Positions 18,202 to 26,157 of a stretch of DNA of 64,000 nucleotides are shown one piece after another. The DNA lies in assembly GCA_020073615.1 (NCBI GenBank), contig JAIQEX010000005.1, positions 43,784 to 107,783 on the forward strand, written 5' to 3'. The notes beneath the pieces are model-generated. The model worked only from the letters and a program-made list of their open reading frames with translations, was not told the DNA's origin and did not search any database. The stretch is from Terriglobia bacterium. GTDB taxonomy: Bacteria > Acidobacteriota > Terriglobia > Bryobacterales > Bryobacteraceae. The number at the start of each line of letters is the position of its first letter. The first letter of the stretch is position 1. Both the position numbers and the translations under genes were made by a program.

Positions 18202-18885
18202 ATGAGTACTTTGGACGCCCTGATGGTGAACGCCCCGAGCGCACTGGCCGCCCTGGTTCTGCTGCTGGGCGCCGCAATCTGCGGCAGCGTGGGAATGGCC
18301 ATCCTCCGCCGTGCAAAACGCGATGCCGAGGCTACGGTGATGATCGCCATGACCGCCTGCCTCACGCTGCAACTGGCGCTGTTCGCCGTGAGCGACTGGC
18401 TCTACCTGACGCTCCACGCCATCGGCCCGCGCACCGAGTTCGTGCTGATCGCCACCGCCCAGTGCCTGGTGAGCCTCATCCTGGCCCTGGGCACCCATTT
18501 CCTGGGACTCACCTACCTGCGCATCACCGGCGATGATCCTGATTTCGATCCGCCGTTCGGCGTTCCCCAGCCGCTGCGGATAATGGTGGGAGCCGTGTCG
18601 TCCCGCTGGCGGGCGCTGCCCGTTTGGGCAACCACCAGGCGGGGCTTCAACTTCCTGATGCTGTCCGGAATGCTGTATCTTTACGCGGCGATCCGCATCG
18701 GCGTCTGGATCCTGGGGACGGTCAAGACGCTGGGCGATGCGGCGGTCTGGCGGCCCGGCATCGTCCCGGCCTTCCCCTATTCCGGCATGGACGACTTCAT
18801 GATCGGCGCATTCGCCGGCGGATGGCTTACCATCCAGACCCTGGCGGTCGGCGCGATTTATTTTATGCGCGGCTGCCGGAGGTGA
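18202..18885 (+). CDS. Membrane protein of unknown function upstream of a LytS-type kinase
   Basis: 227 residues with about five hydrophobic helices (starting ALAALVLLLGAAICGSVGMA, ~14-33). No recognised domain. The stop overlaps the GTG start of the histidine kinase (GTGA), so it is likely co-translated and may act as its membrane sensor partner or as a detached N-terminal segment. The segment RITGDDPDFDPPFGVPQPL is a cytoplasmic or periplasmic loop. Family unknown. Confidence 0.6.
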   Translation: MSTLDALMVNAPSALAALVLLLGAAICGSVGMAILRRAKRDAEATVMIAMTACLTLQLALFAVSDWLYLTLHAIGPRTEFVLIATAQCLVSLILALGTHFLGLTYLRITGDDPDFDPPFGVPQPLRIMVGAVSSRWRALPVWATTRRGFNFLMLSGMLYLYAAIRIGVWILGTVKTLGDAAVWRPGIVPAFPYSGMDDFMIGAFAGGWLTIQTLAVGAIYFMRGCRR

Positions 18886-20391
18886 ACCGGGGTAGCCGTT
18901 TGGGCCGTTTTCTCCGCGTGTTCGGTTCGCGCCCCCTCACGGCCTGGAACGACAAGCGCTGGAGCGAGCTCTCCATCAACCCGCGCCCCAGCCAGGCAAC
19001 GGCCGCGGTGCGCCAGGAGCTCACCGCGGAAGTGAAGGGACTGGTTGCGACCCTCGTCTGGTTCATTCTGGCCATCGTGCCCTGGGCGTTCCACGAACGG
19101 CTTACGGAAATGTCGAGCACCTGGACGACCGTGGGCCTCCAGCTCCTGCTGCCGCTGGTGTTGATGCCGCTGGTGTACTACAAAACGCAGTTCGTATTCT
19201 TCGATGTTCTGATCAAGCGCGGCGTGCTGGCCTTTGTGCTCCTGGCTTCTTCGGTGGCCTGGTTCGCCGCGCTCGTGCAGCTACCGGTCGCGGGCCTGGC
19301 GCAGGCGACAGCGGTATGGGCGGGAGCCGTGGCCTTCACCGTGTTCTGGACGTGGTTCTACCGGGCGCTGAACGCCATCATGGACCACTACCTGTTTCGC
19401 CGCCCCGATTATCCGAAACTGCTGGAAGAGATCGGCCGCGAGCTGACGGGCTTCGTGGAATCGGGCGCCCTGGTATCGCACGCCGGCGAGAAGCTGCGCG
19501 ACGCCCTGTCCGCCTCATTCGTGCGATTCCAGGAGGGCCCCGCCGATTCGGCCCATGCGGACGCCGCCGCGTCGGTGCGCATCGCCAACGCGGACTGCAC
19601 CTGGGGCTGGTTCCATTTCGGACCGCCGCGCAAAGGGCAGCCGTATCGCAGCGAGGATCTCCAGTTCCTGGAAACCATCGCCCCTCAGGTGGCGGCGATG
19701 CTCGACAACTTCTCCCGCCAGCGCGAGCTGGAAGAACAGCGCCACCGCGAAGCCCAGCTCCGCGAGCTGGCTGCACGGTCGGAGCTGAAGGCCCTGCGCG
19801 CGCAAATCAATCCCCACGTTCTGTTCAACGCCCTGAATACGCTGGCGGATTTGACGCACGTCAATCCCAAACTTGCCGAAACCCTGGTGGTGGCGCTGGC
19901 GGAGGTGTTTCGCTTCGCGCTCGATGCCACGCGGCGCGATGAGGTGCGGCTGGGCGACGAGATTGCGTTCCTCGAATCCTACCTGCGGATCGAAGAAGCC
20001 CGGTTTGGGGCAAAGCTGCGATACACCATCGACGTGGCCCGCGCCCCTGCGCGAATACCTGGTGCCGCCCATGCTGATTCAGCCGCTGGTGGTGAACGCC
20101 ATCCGGCACGGCATTTCCCCGCGCCCGGAAGGCGGAACCGTCGTCATACGGGCCAGCCTCGCGGGGGGCATGTTGGCGATCGCGGTGGAGGACGATGGAG
20201 CCGGCTTCGATGCCGAACGCCCGCGGGCGGCGCCGGGCGGCGTTGGGCTGGCCAACGCCCACGGCCGTGTCGAGCGCCTCGCCGGGCCCGGCCATTGGCA
20301 CGTACGTTCCGCCCCGGGCGGCGGCGCTTCCGTGGTCTTCGAGATCGGCGCGAAAATCGGCGCGAGGGATTATGCGGGTACTGCTGGTTGA
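18882..20391 (+). CDS. LytS-type sensor histidine kinase, frameshifted near 20040
   Basis: About 500 residues if the frame is restored. The start is GTG in the GTGA overlap with the membrane protein. There are four hydrophobic segments (e.g. LVATLVWFILAIVPWAF), a GAF-like region, then a His_kinase domain (PF06580 type) with LRAQINPHVLFNALNTLADL, where the His is phosphorylated. After DVARAP the frame changes by one base inside a C-rich stretch (20037-20048). The next frame continues correctly with REYLVPPMLIQPLVVNAIRH and the ATP-binding GVGLANAHGRVERLAG. One extra C explains it: either a sequencing error or a real inactivating mutation. It overlaps the LytTR regulator by 20 bp, forming a two-component pair. 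Confidence 0.8.
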
Positions 20392-21133
20392 CGACGAAGC
20401 GCCCGCGCGCAACCGGCTGCGGCGCATGCTCGCCGATATCGGCGGGGTGGAAGTGGCCGGCGAGGCGGAAAACGGAGTGGAAGCGCTGGAGCGGGTGGCG
20501 GCGCTGCAGCCGGACGTGATGCTGCTCGATATCCAGATGCCCCTGTTGGGCGGCTTCGAGCTGCTGGAGGAGCTGACCGGCATGCCGGCGCCGCTGGTGG
20601 TGTTCGTCACTTCCTACGACCAATATGCGCTGCGGGCCTTCGAGGTGAGCGCCGTGGATTACCTGCTGAAGCCGGTGTCGGAAGAACGGCTGGCGAGGGC
20701 CATGGCCAAGGCGCAACAGTGCCTCGACGCGCGCGCCCCGGCACAGGCGGCTCAAGAGCAGATCGCGCGCCTGGCGGCCGTGCTGGCTGCGCAGCCGCGC
20801 CCGGCGTTACAGCGCATCGTGGGACGCCGTGGGCCCAGGATGCGGCTCATTGCGATGGACGATGTCCAGGCATTTGTCGCCGACCACGAGCTGGTGTTCG
20901 CCGTCACCGGCGACGGGCGGCTGCTGGTGAACCGCACGCTGCGCGGACTGGAGGCGCGGCTCGACCCCGAGCGCTTCGCGCGGGTTCACAAACAGACCAT
21001 CGTGAACCTGAACCACGTGCGGGAGCTGGAGCCGATCCTGAAGGGCGGCGCCGTAGCGCGCCTGGCGTGCGGCGCCACGGTCGAGATCAGCCGCCGGTAC
21101 GCCATGGGGCTGCGGGAGCGGTTGGGCTGGTGA
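20372..21133 (+). CDS. LytTR-family response regulator
   Basis: 253 residues. A CheY-like receiver (MRVLLVDDEAPARNRLRRML; phospho-acceptor Asp in MLLDIQMP, ~52; Lys in LLKPVS, ~102) is joined to a LytTR DNA-binding domain (~150-250; FVADHELVFAVTGDG, FARVHKQTIVNLNHVRELEP). Cognate regulator of the kinase it overlaps. The target is unknown. The 3' end overlaps the convergent receiver-DUF3052 gene by 47 bp. Because the receiver and effector are intact, the pathway may still be functional even if the kinase frame is truly broken. Confidence 0.9.
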   Translation: MRVLLVDDEAPARNRLRRMLADIGGVEVAGEAENGVEALERVAALQPDVMLLDIQMPLLGGFELLEELTGMPAPLVVFVTSYDQYALRAFEVSAVDYLLKPVSEERLARAMAKAQQCLDARAPAQAAQEQIARLAAVLAAQPRPALQRIVGRRGPRMRLIAMDDVQAFVADHELVFAVTGDGRLLVNRTLRGLEARLDPERFARVHKQTIVNLNHVRELEPILKGGAVARLACGATVEISRRYAMGLRERLGW

Positions 21134-21905
21134 GCGTCCTCCCCCGCCTGGCGCCAAACGCCATCGCCGACCACGTCCGATCCACAGCGCAGACCTTGTA
21201 ATCCACCAGGCCCGCGGCGCCGCACATCTCGCGAATCCCGGCCATCGAAAGGCCGCCGGCCGCCGCCGACGTCTTCTTCGCCCACACCAGCCACACGATG
21301 CGCCCGGTCTTTACTTCGCGCGCCAGCGCCGGCAACTGGCGGCCCAGCGCGGCAGCGGAGGCCGCGAAGAAGAGGATCACATCGGCGCCGGCGGCGTCTC
21401 TCCGCAAACGCACGCCCTCGGGCAGCGGCGCGAGCGTGGCTTCGAAATCTGCCGGTGCGCGCAGCAGCGCTACCACGGCGCCGCCGCGGATGCGCAGCTT
21501 CTGGCACAACGGCGTGGCCGGAGGGCGCGGCGCCATCGGCTCGCGGCCCGGCCCCAGGCTGACGGCACGGCGCAAGGCGGGGCCGATGCGAGGCCAGACG
21601 GCGAATGTGGCGTCGGGCAGCAACTCGCGCACGCGCGCCGTTTTCGCCGGGTCGCCTTCCAGGAACACCAGGGGAATCGTCCGCGTGGATTTCTGCTCGC
21701 GCAGCATGGCGCCGATGGCGCGGCCGTAGGATGGCAGAGCGGTCAGATCGATCAGAATGGCGTCGGGCGAAGTTTCGCGGATGGCCCGCAAACCGCCGGT
21801 GATGCGCGCGGGGTAGGAGAGCGCGTCGAAGCCTTGACTGCGCAGCCGCGCGGCGCGTTCCGCCGCTTGTGCGGGGTCCCAGTGGATGACCAGGATGCCC
21901 GGCAA
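21087..21905 (-). CDS. Receiver-like domain fused to a DUF3052-type domain
   Basis: 272 residues. Residues ~1-115 have a response-regulator fold (ILVIHWDPAQAAERAARLRS; ILIDLTALPSYGRAI with Asp at the phospho-acceptor position) but lack the acidic pair after the first strand, so phosphorylation is doubtful. Residues ~130-255 match DUF3052 (VVALLRAPADFEATLAPLPE; VWLVWAKKTSAAAGGLS; GLVDYKVCAVDRTWSAMAF). The last ~16 residues overlap the LytTR gene on the other strand and are low-complexity. The gene is one base from the stop of the AAA+-receiver gene on the same strand, suggesting an operon. Function unknown. Confidence 0.7.
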   Translation of the reverse strand: MPGILVIHWDPAQAAERAARLRSQGFDALSYPARITGGLRAIRETSPDAILIDLTALPSYGRAIGAMLREQKSTRTIPLVFLEGDPAKTARVRELLPDATFAVWPRIGPALRRAVSLGPGREPMAPRPPATPLCQKLRIRGGAVVALLRAPADFEATLAPLPEGVRLRRDAAGADVILFFAASAAALGRQLPALAREVKTGRIVWLVWAKKTSAAAGGLSMAGIREMCGAAGLVDYKVCAVDRTWSAMAFGARRGRTLTSPTAPAAPWRTGG

Positions 21906-21906
21906 T

Positions 21907-23433
21907 TTACGCCGAGCGCACCGCGCCGGTTCCGGTGGGGGCCAGCCGGCTGCGGATCTGGTTCATCACGTCCGACGCCAGGAACGGCTTCCGCAGGACG
22001 GGAAAGTTGTGCTCCTCGCACAGCGCTTCCTCTTCCGGGGGAAGAATGGTGCCGGTCATGACGATCACCAGCATCTGCGGCACGGCCTGCAGGAATTCCA
22101 CGCCCAGCTCCACGCCGTTGCCATCGGGCAGCATGTAATCCAGCAGCGCGGCGTTGGGCTTGTTGTTGGCCACCAGGCGCTTGGCTTCGGTGGCCGATTC
22201 CGCGGTGAGCAGCGTCCAGCCGGCATCGGCCATCAGGCGCTCCAGGAAATGCAGCAGGTCGCGGTTGTCGTCCACCAGCAGGACCGTGGGATTCGCCGGA
22301 GCCACGCCGGCTACGGCATCGTGCGATCGGATGTCCAGCTTGTCTCCGCCTTCGGCCACTTCCACCAGCACACTCGCTCCCGGATTCACCCGGTTGGTGG
22401 CCACCATGGTGGCCAGCGGCTGTGTCAGGAAACGGTGGATGGTGCGGTTCAATTCGCGCGCGCCGTACTCCGGACTCGTACCCTTCGTCAACAGGAACTG
22501 GCGCGCCTCAAACGGCACCTCCAGGGTGAAGGAGCGGTTGGCTAGCCGGGTGTTGACGTGGTTTTGCAGATCGGTGATCTGCTTGTCCAGGATGGCCGAG
22601 AGCGATTCCGGGGTGAGCGGCTGGTAGGTAATGATGCAATCGATGCGGTTGACGAACTCCGGGGAAAAGCGCTTGCGCACGGCCACCAGCGCGATGTTCT
22701 GGAGCTTGCTGGTGAGATCGGTGCGCTCCGGGGTTTTCACCGATTGAAAACCGAAATCGGGATTGATCTCGCGCATCATCTCCCGCGCGCCCAGGTTGCT
22801 GGTGAGGAAGACCAGGCTCTTTTCGAAATTGACCGTGGAGTTGTCGCCCAGGCGCAGTTGACCCTTGTCCAGCACGCCCAGCAGCAGGCGGGTCATGGAG
22901 GGCGCGGCCTTCTCGATTTCATCGAACAGCACGAGCGACAGGTTGCACTTCTCGCTGGTGACGGCGTTCAGCTTCTGCTGCGTGAGCATGGGTTGAGTTT
23001 CGCGATGGCCCAGGTACCCGGGAGGAGCGCCAATCAGCTTAGCGACCTCGTGCTCCATCTGAAACTCGCCGCAATCCACCTTGAGCACGTTCTTCTCAGT
23101 CCCGTGCAGGATTTCGGCCAGCGCTTCCACGGTCTTGGTCTTTCCCGTTCCGGTGGGACCGAGCAGCAGGAATATCCCCACCGGCCGGCCCTCGGGCGAC
23201 AGGCCCGCCTGGTACATTTGGATGTACGGTACGATCACCCGCGTGGCCGCCGGCTGGCCAACCACCTTCTGCGATAAAACGGCCGTGAGATCTTCGATCG
23301 GGTCCGCGGATGGCCGCCGCGTCTTTTGTGTGCTTTTTGGCTTGTCCACCCCGCCCTCTGCCTTGATTATAGCGGCTTCGGGAGTCCTGACCCTCACGCG
23401 TCGTCTCTCTTCAGGACGGTTCGGCTCTTTCAT
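21907..23433 (-). CDS. ClpB/ClpA-type AAA+ ATPase fused to a C-terminal receiver domain
   Basis: 508 residues. Residues ~45-375 are one AAA+ module of the ClpA/B D2 type: Walker A LLGPTGTGKTKTVEALAE (~90-107), pore-loop-like GAPPGYLGHRE, Walker B LVLFDEIEKA, sensor FLTSNLGAREM, then the small D2 lid (GARELNRTIHRFLTQPLA). Residues ~385-500 are a complete receiver: LLVDDNRDLL, phospho-acceptor Asp in LLDYMLPDG, Thr in VIVMTGT, Lys in LRKPF. There is no ClpB N-domain, D1 or coiled-coil M-domain. The architecture suggests an unfoldase or remodeller gated by phosphorylation. Partner kinase and substrate are unknown. Confidence 0.85.
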   Translation of the reverse strand: MKEPNRPEERRRVRVRTPEAAIIKAEGGVDKPKSTQKTRRPSADPIEDLTAVLSQKVVGQPAATRVIVPYIQMYQAGLSPEGRPVGIFLLLGPTGTGKTKTVEALAEILHGTEKNVLKVDCGEFQMEHEVAKLIGAPPGYLGHRETQPMLTQQKLNAVTSEKCNLSLVLFDEIEKAAPSMTRLLLGVLDKGQLRLGDNSTVNFEKSLVFLTSNLGAREMMREINPDFGFQSVKTPERTDLTSKLQNIALVAVRKRFSPEFVNRIDCIITYQPLTPESLSAILDKQITDLQNHVNTRLANRSFTLEVPFEARQFLLTKGTSPEYGARELNRTIHRFLTQPLATMVATNRVNPGASVLVEVAEGGDKLDIRSHDAVAGVAPANPTVLLVDDNRDLLHFLERLMADAGWTLLTAESATEAKRLVANNKPNAALLDYMLPDGNGVELGVEFLQAVPQMLVIVMTGTILPPEEEALCEEHNFPVLRKPFLASDVMNQIRSRLAPTGTGAVRSA

Positions 23434-23620
23434 GAAAATGCCCTTTTTCTTTTATTACAGTACCTTGCCGGCGCCTGCGGCAATGCAGAGAAAAATCCAG
23501 CCCCCTGTGACCGGCGCGATGCACTCCTCTGATTCTTATCATGCCACAAGCCGTATAGGATGTGAACTTTTACATTAAGGGTGCAGGAAATTTGGATATT
23601 GGGGTGGGAAGAGCGGGGAT

Positions 23621-23839
23621 CTATCGGTGCCGAAAGGTGATTCTGCCCTTGGTCAGGTCGTAGGGCGACAATTCCAGGGTGACCTTATCACCCGCCAGGA
23701 CGCGGATGCGATTGCGGCGCAGCCGGCCCGCCAGGTGAGCCAGAACTACACGCTCGTGCTCGAGCTGTACGCTGAACAGCCCGCTCGGGAACTTTTCCAG
23801 GACCGTGCCGGTAACTTCGATGCTGTCCTCTTTGCTCAT
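23621..23839 (-). CDS. infA: Translation initiation factor IF-1
   Basis: 72 residues, one S1/OB domain, [20 protein letters not shown] at the start and [19 protein letters not shown] at the end, typical of IF-1. It binds the 30S A site during initiation. A GGAGG site precedes the ATG. It follows the cold-shock gene on the same strand by ~55 bp and is outside a ribosomal-protein operon. Confidence 0.95.
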   Translation of the reverse strand: MSKEDSIEVTGTVLEKFPSGLFSVQLEHERVVLAHLAGRLRRNRIRVLAGDKVTLELSPYDLTKGRITFRHR

Positions 23840-23894
23840 AAACCTCCAGGTGTGGGTTGGCGGACCGGCCCGCCGGCCGGTCCGCCCGGTCTCA

Positions 23895-24098
23895 TCAGGC
23901 CGCCGTGACGTTGGTCGCCTGCAGACCCTTGGGGCCTTTGGTCACCTCGAATTCCACCCTTGAACCCTCATCCAGGGTCCGGTACCCTTCTGTCTGGATT
24001 GCCGAGAAGTGTACGAAGACATCCTCTCCGTTCTCCCGCTGGATGAAGCCGTAGCCCTTGGCTGCGTTAAACCATTTCACTGTGCCTTTTTCTTTCAT
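23895..24098 (-). CDS. Cold-shock domain protein
   Basis: 67 residues: [20 protein letters not shown] with RNP1 (KGYGFI) and RNP2 (VFVHFSAI) motifs, a standard CspA-like OB fold that binds single-stranded RNA/DNA. GAAGGAAT lies upstream of the start. The transcript seems to have a ~130-nt structured leader, as is usual for cold-inducible csp genes. Confidence 0.95.
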   Translation of the reverse strand: MKEKGTVKWFNAAKGYGFIQRENGEDVFVHFSAIQTEGYRTLDEGSRVEFEVTKGPKGLQATNVTAA

Positions 24099-24244
24099 CT
24101 GCCTTTATTCCTTCTTAACTGAAATGCACCTGCCCGCTCGCCGGGCGCCCCGAAAACGAAAAAGGGGGCGCGGATGGACTCACGCGGCCCCCTCTCGAAA
24201 CCGTTCCGAAGCGCAAAACTAGAGTCAAATGCCATACCATTATA
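24099..24244 (-). promoter_or_regulatory. csp promoter and long structured 5' leader
   Basis: A perfect TATAAT is present on the minus strand at 24244-24239, with TTCGGA 18 bp upstream as a weak -35. The leader to the csp ATG is about 130 nt. It contains a strong hairpin (AGGGGGCGCG pairing with CGCGGCCCCCT, 24163-24193) followed on the transcript by TTTTTCGTTTT, which is terminator-like, and then a second GC-rich stem (GCCCGGCGAGCGGGC). This could be an attenuator or a cold-sensing leader; inference. Confidence 0.6.
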
Positions 24245-24290
24245 CAACAGGAGCGCCTCCAATCCGAAGAAAAGGTGCCCATTCCGCCCC

Positions 24291-25202
24291 GTGACCACCC
24301 TGGCGTTCTTCCGCTTCCGCTGCCACTTTCGCGCCCTTGAGGCGGTGCATTTTCCGCCGGGTAAAGCCGGCAACGCGGTTCGCGGCGCCTTCGGATCGGC
24401 ACTCCACGAGACTGCTTCGCCGGCCGTGTACGCCCGTCTGTTCGCCCCCGGGAGCGCGCTCGGAAAATCTCCCGCCGGCCTGGCCGATTGGCCCCGGCCC
24501 TTCGTGCTGCGCGCCGCCGCCCTGGCCGGCGTCACCTTCTCCGCGGGCGCCCGCTTCCATTTCGATGTGCACGTGTTCGATACCCGCGCGCCCGTGCTCC
24601 CCTACTTCCGCCGGGCCTTCGCGCAGTTGGCCGAACAGGGCATCGGCTCCGGGCGGGGGCGCGTCCGGCTCGAGTTCATCGAGCAGGTGGACCTGGCGGA
24701 CCGCGTGCAGCCCGTCAACGAAGAGCCGCGCCCGCCGGCGGTAATCCCGCTCGACCCGGAGCCGGCGCCTGTCGAGCGCGTGTACCTGCGGTTTGTCACC
24801 CCCACCGAACTGAAGAGCGCGGGCGTGGTGGCGGCACAGCCGGAATTCCCGGTCCTGTTCGGCCGCTTGCGCGACCGCATCGGCGCGCTCAGCGCCCTCT
24901 ACGGCGCCGGGCCGCTCGGGATCGACTTCCGCGGGATGGGCGAGCGCGCCGCCGCCGTCCGCCTGTGCCGCACCGAACTCGCCTGGGAGACCGCCGAGCG
25001 GAGGAGCAGCCGCACCGGTCAGGTACACCCCCTGGGCGGCTTTACCGGCGAAGCGGAATACCAGGGGCCGCTCACCGAGTTCCTTCCCTGGCTGCGCGCC
25101 GCCCGCTGGTGCGGCGTGGGGCGGCAAACCGTGTGGGGCAAAGGCGATGTGCGCGTGATCGCACCCCAGAACGATGTTCCCGCGGTTCCCGCGTGTGGGT
25201 GA
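24291..25202 (+). CDS. Solitary Cas6-like RAMP endoribonuclease
   Basis: About 303 residues from a GTG start (upstream codons fall in the csp leader). The C-terminal half matches the Cas6 C-terminal fold: VERVYLRFVTPTELKSAG, LFGRLRDRIGALSALYGAGP, GFTGEAEYQGPLTEFLPWLR and the terminal glycine-rich WCGVGRQTVWGKGDVRV. The N-terminus (FRFRCHFRALEAVHFPPGKA) fits the first RAMP ferredoxin-like domain. Cas6 cuts pre-crRNA in type I and III CRISPR systems, but no CRISPR array or other cas gene is present in the window. Catalytic His was not assigned with confidence. Confidence 0.75.
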   Translation: MTTLAFFRFRCHFRALEAVHFPPGKAGNAVRGAFGSALHETASPAVYARLFAPGSALGKSPAGLADWPRPFVLRAAALAGVTFSAGARFHFDVHVFDTRAPVLPYFRRAFAQLAEQGIGSGRGRVRLEFIEQVDLADRVQPVNEEPRPPAVIPLDPEPAPVERVYLRFVTPTELKSAGVVAAQPEFPVLFGRLRDRIGALSALYGAGPLGIDFRGMGERAAAVRLCRTELAWETAERRSSRTGQVHPLGGFTGEAEYQGPLTEFLPWLRAARWCGVGRQTVWGKGDVRVIAPQNDVPAVPACG

Positions 25203-25236
25203 TGTCGCCCGTGGCGGACTTTGCTAAGGTCTGAAG

Positions 25237-26142
25237 ATGGCGCATAACATCGAACACCTGCTGCCCGGCGACATCCTGATCGGCGCCGAGCACACCATGA
25301 TTTACATCGGGGGGAACCACATGGTGCACGCCATGCCGCAGACCGGGCTGACGCGCGCCAACATGGTGGACGGGCGGTCGTACGGCATCTGGGACGGAGC
25401 GTGGGCATACCGGGCGCGCTCCGCCACTCTGCGGGACCTGGCGGCCGACTACGCCTCATCCTGGGCCCCATCGGCTTTCGGGCGTACGGCCTATTCGCGA
25501 GACAGCAGCAAGAAGGTGGTGGATAACCGCGGGAGCGGCGTTAAGGAGCAGATGAGGCTGGGCATTCCGGCGCCGTTCGGTTACGACGCGTTCTACCGCT
25601 CGTTCAAGTGGGCCTTGCGGTACGATGGGCAATTCAGCGCGGAGCGCGGCACCACCTGCTGTGCCGTGCTCATCGCGGCCTATCATGCGGCCTCCGTCTT
25701 CACCTGGACACTAGGCGACACCCCGGAGGAGCGCCTGGACAGGATCGGCAAGGTGTACGATTTTCTATCGCGGCATCGCGGGCCCAAGAACGAACCGGAA
25801 CTCGTGAAGTTGACTTCGGATCTGAAGGACCTGACCTCGCGGGCCTTTCCGCGAACGTCGAACCGGGGGCAGGACGTCGGCAGCGGCCGTATGGAATTCG
25901 GCAACCTGTCCGCCGAGATTCTGGAGGCGCTCGCGGGAGAGGCGGTCACGCTGGAGGACGTTTACACGCGCGCGCTGCTGGTGGACGCCAAATTCACGCA
26001 CACGACGGTGCTGCAAAAGCGGCTCACGGACCACACCGGCGCCTGGGAACCCAAAGTGATTCAACTGGAGTACCAGGGAGAGCAAGATCCCCACGCCGGT
26101 TTGTCGAGCTTCGAGAGGATGATGCGGGGCATGACGCTGTAA
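25237..26142 (+). CDS. Permuted NlpC/P60 (YiiX-like) cysteine peptidase/amidase-like protein
   Basis: 301 residues, no signal peptide. The N-terminus LLPGDILIGAEHTMIYIGGN then HMVHAMP is the barrel part of an NlpC/P60 fold with its His, and the candidate catalytic Cys comes later in GTTCCAVLIAAYHAA (~142-156). That order (His before Cys) marks the circularly permuted papain-like class. Such enzymes act on peptidoglycan peptides, lipids or acyl esters. The C-terminal ~120 residues are unique and helical. It starts 34 bp after the Cas6-like gene on the same strand, so they may be cotranscribed; the functional link is unknown. Confidence 0.65.
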   Translation: MAHNIEHLLPGDILIGAEHTMIYIGGNHMVHAMPQTGLTRANMVDGRSYGIWDGAWAYRARSATLRDLAADYASSWAPSAFGRTAYSRDSSKKVVDNRGSGVKEQMRLGIPAPFGYDAFYRSFKWALRYDGQFSAERGTTCCAVLIAAYHAASVFTWTLGDTPEERLDRIGKVYDFLSRHRGPKNEPELVKLTSDLKDLTSRAFPRTSNRGQDVGSGRMEFGNLSAEILEALAGEAVTLEDVYTRALLVDAKFTHTTVLQKRLTDHTGAWEPKVIQLEYQGEQDPHAGLSSFERMMRGMTL

Positions 26143-26157
26143 GCCGCGCCGCAGCCC

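Noticed and set aside
24291..25202. A complete CRISPR-Cas locus around the Cas6-like gene
   Set aside because: Neighbours are csp, infA, a papain-like protein and a peptidase; no repeats or other cas genes are visible.
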